Positions 13,987-16,077 of a stretch of 16,077 nt of DNA are shown here, piece after piece (position 1 is the stretch's first letter; the number at the start of each line of letters is the position of its first letter). Origin of the DNA: Dehalococcoidia bacterium (GTDB lineage: Bacteria > Chloroflexota > Dehalococcoidia > Tepidiformales > Tepidiformaceae). The position numbers and the translations under genes are program-made. Under the pieces are notes generated by a model, which made no database searches, had not been told where the DNA came from, and saw only the letters and a program-made list of their open reading frames with translations. The DNA lies in assembly GCA_007126855.1 (NCBI GenBank), contig SLAK01000116.1, forward strand, positions 1 through 16,077, written 5' to 3'.

Positions 13987-13992
13987 TACACT
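13987..13992 (+). promoter_or_regulatory. -10-like box TACACT of the small membrane protein gene
   Basis: TACACT ends exactly 6 nt before ATG 13999. It overlaps nothing upstream, since the Uma2 stop codon is at 13975-13977. Confidence 0.55.
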
Positions 13993-13998
13993 TGCGGC

Positions 13999-14196
13999 AT
14001 GGCCCTGGTGCTGTTGTGGTTGATCCTGTTCGTTCTGGCGTGGCCGGTGGCGGTGCTGGCGCTGCTGCTGTACCCGGTCATCTGGCTGCTCTTGCTGCCG
14101 TTCCGGATATTTGGGATCGCGGTGGAGGGAGTGCTGCAGACGGTTAAGGCGATTGTGCTGTTGCCTTCGCGCGTGCTTTCGCTGGGGCGGCGTTGA
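13999..14196 (+). CDS. Small hydrophobic membrane protein, 65 aa
   Basis: This short protein is almost entirely hydrophobic for its first 53 residues (LVLLWLILFVLAWPVAVLALLL, then WLLLLPFRIFGIAVEGVL) and ends in a basic tail, SRVLSLGRR. Two membrane segments, or one long reentrant segment with a kink at Pro17 and Pro26, are plausible. There is no signal for secretion beyond this. The start is supported by TACACT exactly 6 nt upstream, as in its neighbours. I do not recognise the family. It lies between the Uma2 gene and the UGSC selenoprotein gene, 63 bp before the latter. Because it is small, it could be overlooked, but its own promoter-like box and hydrophobic pattern support it. Confidence 0.7.
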   Translation: MALVLLWLILFVLAWPVAVLALLLYPVIWLLLLPFRIFGIAVEGVLQTVKAIVLLPSRVLSLGRR

Positions 14197-14229
14197 GCAC
14201 GGTGGCTGTGCAGCGTGGCGACAGACCCG

Positions 14230-14235
14230 CATAAT
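14230..14235 (+). promoter_or_regulatory. -10-like box CATAAT of the UGSC gene
   Basis: CATAAT lies 24 nt before ATG 14260, leaving room for a leader that contains the Shine-Dalgarno site AGGAGGTGA (14248-14256). Unlike most neighbours, this gene is therefore predicted to use SD-led initiation. Confidence 0.4.
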
Positions 14236-14247
14236 GAACGGACGCAG

Positions 14248-14256
14248 AGGAGGTGA
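14248..14256 (+). promoter_or_regulatory. Strong ribosome binding site of the UGSC gene
   Basis: AGGAGGTGA closely matches the anti-Shine-Dalgarno complement, with the GGAGG core 6 nt before ATG 14260. It fixes the start codon and is one of the best sites in the window. Confidence 0.85.
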
Positions 14257-14259
14257 CGG

Positions 14260-14778
14260 ATGACCACCATCCTTGACCCAACTGACGAGCGCGTGCCGGT
14301 ACGCCGGGCGCTGACGGCGCGGCCGGAGAGCATTAGCGGGACTGTCGCGCTGCTGGATATCTCGAAGCCTCGGGGCGATGTGCTGATCGCACGGCTCGAA
14401 GAGCAACTCCGGGAGCGGCTGCCCGGGGTAACGTTCAAGCACTACGCGAAGCCGACGTTCACGAAGCCGGCGCCTGAGGACCTGCGGCGGAAGATCGCGG
14501 AGGAGTGTGGCTTCGTTATCGAAGCGCTGGCTGACTGAGGGTCCTGCACGACGTGCAGTGTGCACGACACGACCTGGTTCGAGATTCACGGGATCCCATC
14601 GGTGTTCGTGGCATCGACGGAGTTCGTCGATGCGGCGGAGGTGCAATCGCAGGCGCTGGGGCTGCCGGAGGTGAAGCGCATCTTCGTGCCGCACCCGATC
14701 CAGGATGCAACGGACGATGAGATGCGGGCGCGGGCGGACGCGATTGTGGAGAAGGTGGTGGAAGCGCTGGTGGACTGA
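14260..14778 (+). CDS. UGSC-family selenoprotein (in-frame UGA at 14536-14538 read as Sec)
   Basis: Read through the single UGA, this is a 172-aa protein in one frame. The first part (SGTVALLDISKPRGDVLIARLEEQLRERL, then KHYAKPTFTKPAPEDLRRKI) and the last part (FEIHGIPSVFVASTEFVDAA, then VPHPIQDATDDEMRARADAI) are the two halves of the UGSC family. The centre reads ALAD-UGA-G-S-C-T-T-C-S-V-H-D: Sec93, Gly, Ser, Cys96 and Cys99, which is exactly the motif that names the family. A hairpin with a G-U-G loop follows. No reaction is established; a Sec/Cys redox or metal-binding site is likely. Strong ribosome binding site, start at ATG 14260. Family and motif are clear; that this strain inserts Sec is inference. 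A gene caller would report 92-aa and 72-aa fragments. Confidence 0.93.
14552..14566 (+). promoter_or_regulatory. Candidate bacterial SECIS hairpin in the UGSC gene
   Basis: CGTGCA-GTG-TGCACG forms a perfect 6-bp stem with a GUG loop. The apical G (14558) is 20 nt beyond the UGA; counted from the U of UGA, G is nucleotide 23 and U is 24, the same positions as in E. coli fdhF. A further G-C pair beyond a mismatch (14550 with 14568) could extend the stem. Confidence 0.75.
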
Positions 14779-14789
14779 GGGCTTCCAAA

Positions 14790-14841
14790 CACTCCCGCTG
14801 AAGGATGGCCTGGCGGAGGTTTCCAGGCAGGCGGGAGAGTG
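14790..14841 (+). other. Structured intergenic segment after the UGSC gene
   Basis: CACTCCCGC (14790-14798) pairs with GCGGGAGAGTG (14831-14841) with a 2-nt bulge, and a nested CCTGG/CCAGG hairpin (14809-14813 with 14823-14827) lies inside. No U-run follows, so this could be a terminator without a poly-U tract or a structured leader. Evidence is only base pairing read by eye. Confidence 0.3.
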
Positions 14842-14874
14842 CTTCGTATATGTGTGCCAGCCGGCGCAAAGACA

Positions 14875-14896
14875 GCTACAGGTTGTAGCCTGTAGC
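14875..14896. promoter_or_regulatory. 8-bp dyad, candidate operator upstream of the DUF4188 gene
   Basis: GCTACAGG-N6-CCTGTAGC is a perfect inverted repeat. An overlapping GCTACA-N3-TGTAGC dyad shares its left arm. It lies 23 bp before ATG 14920 and just after a TATATG -10-like box (14847-14852), a position suited to a repressor. Confidence 0.45.
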
Positions 14897-14919
14897 GCAC
14901 AGCGTCTGGAGGGACGGCA

Positions 14920-15444
14920 ATGGCAAAGGTAGTGAAGAAACGGATGGCGGCGGAGGTGGAGGGGGACTTCGTGGTCTTCCTGATCGGGATGCGGATCAAC
15001 AAGTTGTGGAAGTTCTGGAAATGGTTGCCGGTGTTCACGGCGATGCCGCGGATGCTGCGGGAGCTGGAGCAGGACCCTTCGTCGGGCTTCCTGGGGGCCC
15101 AGCAGTATATCGCGAGCCCGCGGCGGCCGATGGTGGTGCAGTACTGGCGGTCGTTTGAGGACCTGGAGCGCTATGCGCGGAGCCGGGACGCGGAGCACTG
15201 GCCGGCGTGGGTGGCGTTCAACAAGCGCACCGGTTCGAACGGGGACGTGGGCATCTGGCACGAGACCTACCTGGTGCCGGCGGGGAGCTACGAGGCGATC
15301 TACAACAACATGCCTCCGGTCGGGCTGGGGAAGTTCACGAAGCTGGTCCCGGCGAGCGGGCGGAAGGCGACGGCGGCAGGGCGCGCAGGGTTGCGGGAGG
15401 AGGAGTATCCCGAGGAGGCGAAGGCGGGGGCGGTGGAGGTGTGA
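14920..15444 (+). CDS. DUF4188-family protein (dimeric alpha/beta-barrel monooxygenase-like)
   Basis: This 174-aa protein starts at ATG 14920 with GGAGGG 6 nt upstream. Its features are GDFVVFLIGMRINKLWKFWKWLPVF, MPRMLRELEQDPSSGFLGAQQYI, MVVQYWRSFEDLERYARSRDAEHWPAWVAF and DVGIWHETYLVPAGSYEAIYNNMPP. This is the DUF4188 pattern, related in fold to phenylacetaldoxime dehydratase and small monooxygenases. His and Trp residues in the centre (AEHWPAW, IWHETY) may form the cavity. The real activity of DUF4188 proteins is not established. It is cytoplasmic, with no signal peptide. The C-terminal 30 residues (rich in Ala, Gly and Glu) are probably disordered. A palindromic operator-like dyad lies upstream. 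It could be in an operon with nothing: the next gene is 180 bp away across a repeat. Confidence 0.9.
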   Translation: MAKVVKKRMAAEVEGDFVVFLIGMRINKLWKFWKWLPVFTAMPRMLRELEQDPSSGFLGAQQYIASPRRPMVVQYWRSFEDLERYARSRDAEHWPAWVAFNKRTGSNGDVGIWHETYLVPAGSYEAIYNNMPPVGLGKFTKLVPASGRKATAAGRAGLREEEYPEEAKAGAVEV

Positions 15445-15457
15445 GTCGACATGGCGA

Positions 15458-15524
15458 GGGAGCCACGATGAAGGAGCAAAACAGACGAACCCTCACCCCG
15501 GCCCTCTCCCTTTCCAAGGGAGAG
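15458..15524 (+). repeat. Dispersed intergenic repeat, copy B
   Basis: Shares its segments in the same order and orientation with 2465-2542, minus about 13 bases. It ends in a perfect 9-bp hairpin, CTCTCCCTT-TCC-AAGGGAGAG (15504-15524). It fills the gap between the DUF4188 and PPOX genes. The CCCTCACCCCGGCCCTCTCCC core resembles short palindromic repeats that are common in many GC-rich bacterial genomes. Confidence 0.75.
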
Positions 15525-15612
15525 CGTGCCCGGTCGTGGCGATGCGGCCTATCTGGAGGGCAGATGGGCGTTCGGGTCAATGGCGGCTGGGAAGACACGC
15601 AGGCTGTCGCAT

Positions 15613-15619
15613 GGAGGTG
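15613..15619 (+). promoter_or_regulatory. Ribosome binding site deciding the PPOX gene start
   Basis: GGAGGTG lies 6 nt before ATG 15626. An in-frame ATG at 15611 overlaps this site and has no site of its own, so 15626 is preferred. Confidence 0.75.
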
Positions 15620-15625
15620 AAAAAC

Positions 15626-16054
15626 ATGGACCTGAGCGAGGAGCAGCGCGCCTTTCTGGTTGAGCCCCACATTGCCGTTGTGTGCACTAACGGGCCGCAG
15701 GGCGTGCCTCACGCGATCCCAACCTGGTTTTTCTTCGAGGACGGCGAGGTTGTGATGATCGCCGGGCGGGGCTCGCAGCGCGTGCGGAACCTGGAGCGCG
15801 ACCCGGCGATGACGGTGGTCGTCGATCGCCGCACGATTCCCTACTACAGCCTGACGCTCAGCGGGCGAGCAAGCATCGACCCGCCGCCGACGCCGGAGGA
15901 GAGTCGGCGGATGGCCACGCGCTACCTGGGCCAGTACCTGGGGGAGCGCTACCTCCAGGGCCGTTCGGGCGAGGGGTCGGTCACGGTGCGCCTGCGGCCC
16001 GAGCGCGCCTACGAGTACCGCGGGGTGACCCTGCCGCTGGGGGCGGGGAGGTGA
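15626..16054 (+). CDS. PPOX-class flavin/F420-dependent oxidoreductase
   Basis: This 142-aa protein has the split-barrel layout of the pyridoxamine 5'-phosphate oxidase (PPOX) superfamily. After MDLSEEQRAFLVE come HIAVVCTNGPQGVPHAIPTWFFFEDGEVV, the signature strand and turn of the group, then GRGSQRVRNLERDPAMTVVVDRRTIPYYSLTLSG. The C-terminal part is helical (MATRYLGQYLGERY). Members bind FMN, F420 or haem; the short 'PTWF' form without an extended loop favours the F420/FMN-dependent reductase branch, but the cofactor cannot be decided here. It is cytoplasmic. The end is TGA 16052-16054, 23 bp before the window edge. The strong ribosome binding site supports its start. Confidence 0.92.
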   Translation: MDLSEEQRAFLVEPHIAVVCTNGPQGVPHAIPTWFFFEDGEVVMIAGRGSQRVRNLERDPAMTVVVDRRTIPYYSLTLSGRASIDPPPTPEESRRMATRYLGQYLGERYLQGRSGEGSVTVRLRPERAYEYRGVTLPLGAGR

Positions 16055-16077
16055 TGCTGGTCGGGGCGGCTCCGGGG

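Noticed and set aside
14544..14558. An alternative hairpin CTGCAC-GAC-GTGCAG close after the UGSC UGA
   Set aside because: Its loop begins only 12 nt after the UGA and lacks G-U, so it fits bacterial SECIS rules less well than the GUG-loop hairpin at 14552-14566. The two are mutually exclusive.
14560..14778. A separate 72-aa protein starting at GTG 14560
   Set aside because: There is no ribosome binding site, and it lacks the UGSC motif that its upstream in-frame codons supply.
13780..15261. A 493-codon minus-strand frame spanning the UGSC and DUF4188 genes
   Set aside because: It crosses three real plus-strand genes and their intergenic regions, and its His/Arg/Pro-rich translation has no family pattern.

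Overview
GC-rich bacterial DNA. The CIRCE-controlled groEL, the GatD-type amidotransferase, the MrfA/YprA-like helicase end and above all the UGSC-family selenoprotein suggest Chloroflexota, possibly a Dehalococcoidia-related lineage. This placement is inference from gene content, with no marker-gene analysis.

The most important observation is that two genes are interrupted by a single in-frame UGA that is best read as selenocysteine (Sec). (1) 7790-8308 is a carboxymuconolactone decarboxylase/AhpD-like protein whose redox motif reads C-D-L-UGA. The UGA takes the place of the second cysteine of CxxC, and a perfect hairpin with a G-U-C apical loop follows 21 nt later. (2) 14260-14778 is a UGSC-family protein reading UGA-G-S-C-T-T-C, with a hairpin carrying a G-U-G apical loop 20 nt later. 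A conventional gene caller would split both into two short ORFs or call them pseudogenes. A 520-aa thioredoxin-fusion protein (11842-13404) with a Cys-Gly-Ser motif lies 0.9 kb upstream of the UGSC gene. These genes may belong to one seleno/thiol redox module. The selA, selB, selC and selD genes are not in the window and should exist elsewhere.

Layout. 1-1244 (+): 3' end of an MrfA-like helicase, then a small DUF2171/PRC-like protein. 1283-5158 (-): rmuC-like gene, acylphosphatase, an unknown 150-aa protein and a monocistronic groEL with a perfect CIRCE operator and a strong terminator. 5288-6328 (+): lipoprotein esterase-like protein. 6342-7097 (-): gatD without a neighbouring murT. 7197-8308 (+): a small unknown protein, a GNAT remnant and the CMD selenoprotein. 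8372-8872 (-): intact GNAT acetyltransferase whose last 105 bp are duplicated on the other side of the selenoprotein gene. 9006-9674 (+): lipoprotein. 9678-11758 (-): membrane cupredoxin with a zinc ribbon, and an alpha/beta hydrolase. 11842-16054 (+): thioredoxin fusion, Uma2-type nuclease, small membrane protein, UGSC selenoprotein, DUF4188 protein and a PPOX-class flavin/F420 oxidoreductase.

Expression. Many genes have a -10-like hexamer (TACACT, TAGACT, TAGGCT, TATAAC) only 6-8 nt before the ATG and no Shine-Dalgarno sequence, which predicts leaderless transcripts. Others (groEL, the UGSC gene, the DUF4188 gene, the PPOX gene and the genes at 7197 and 3448) have good Shine-Dalgarno sites. 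Two copies of a dispersed intergenic repeat lie at 2465-2542 and 15458-15524.
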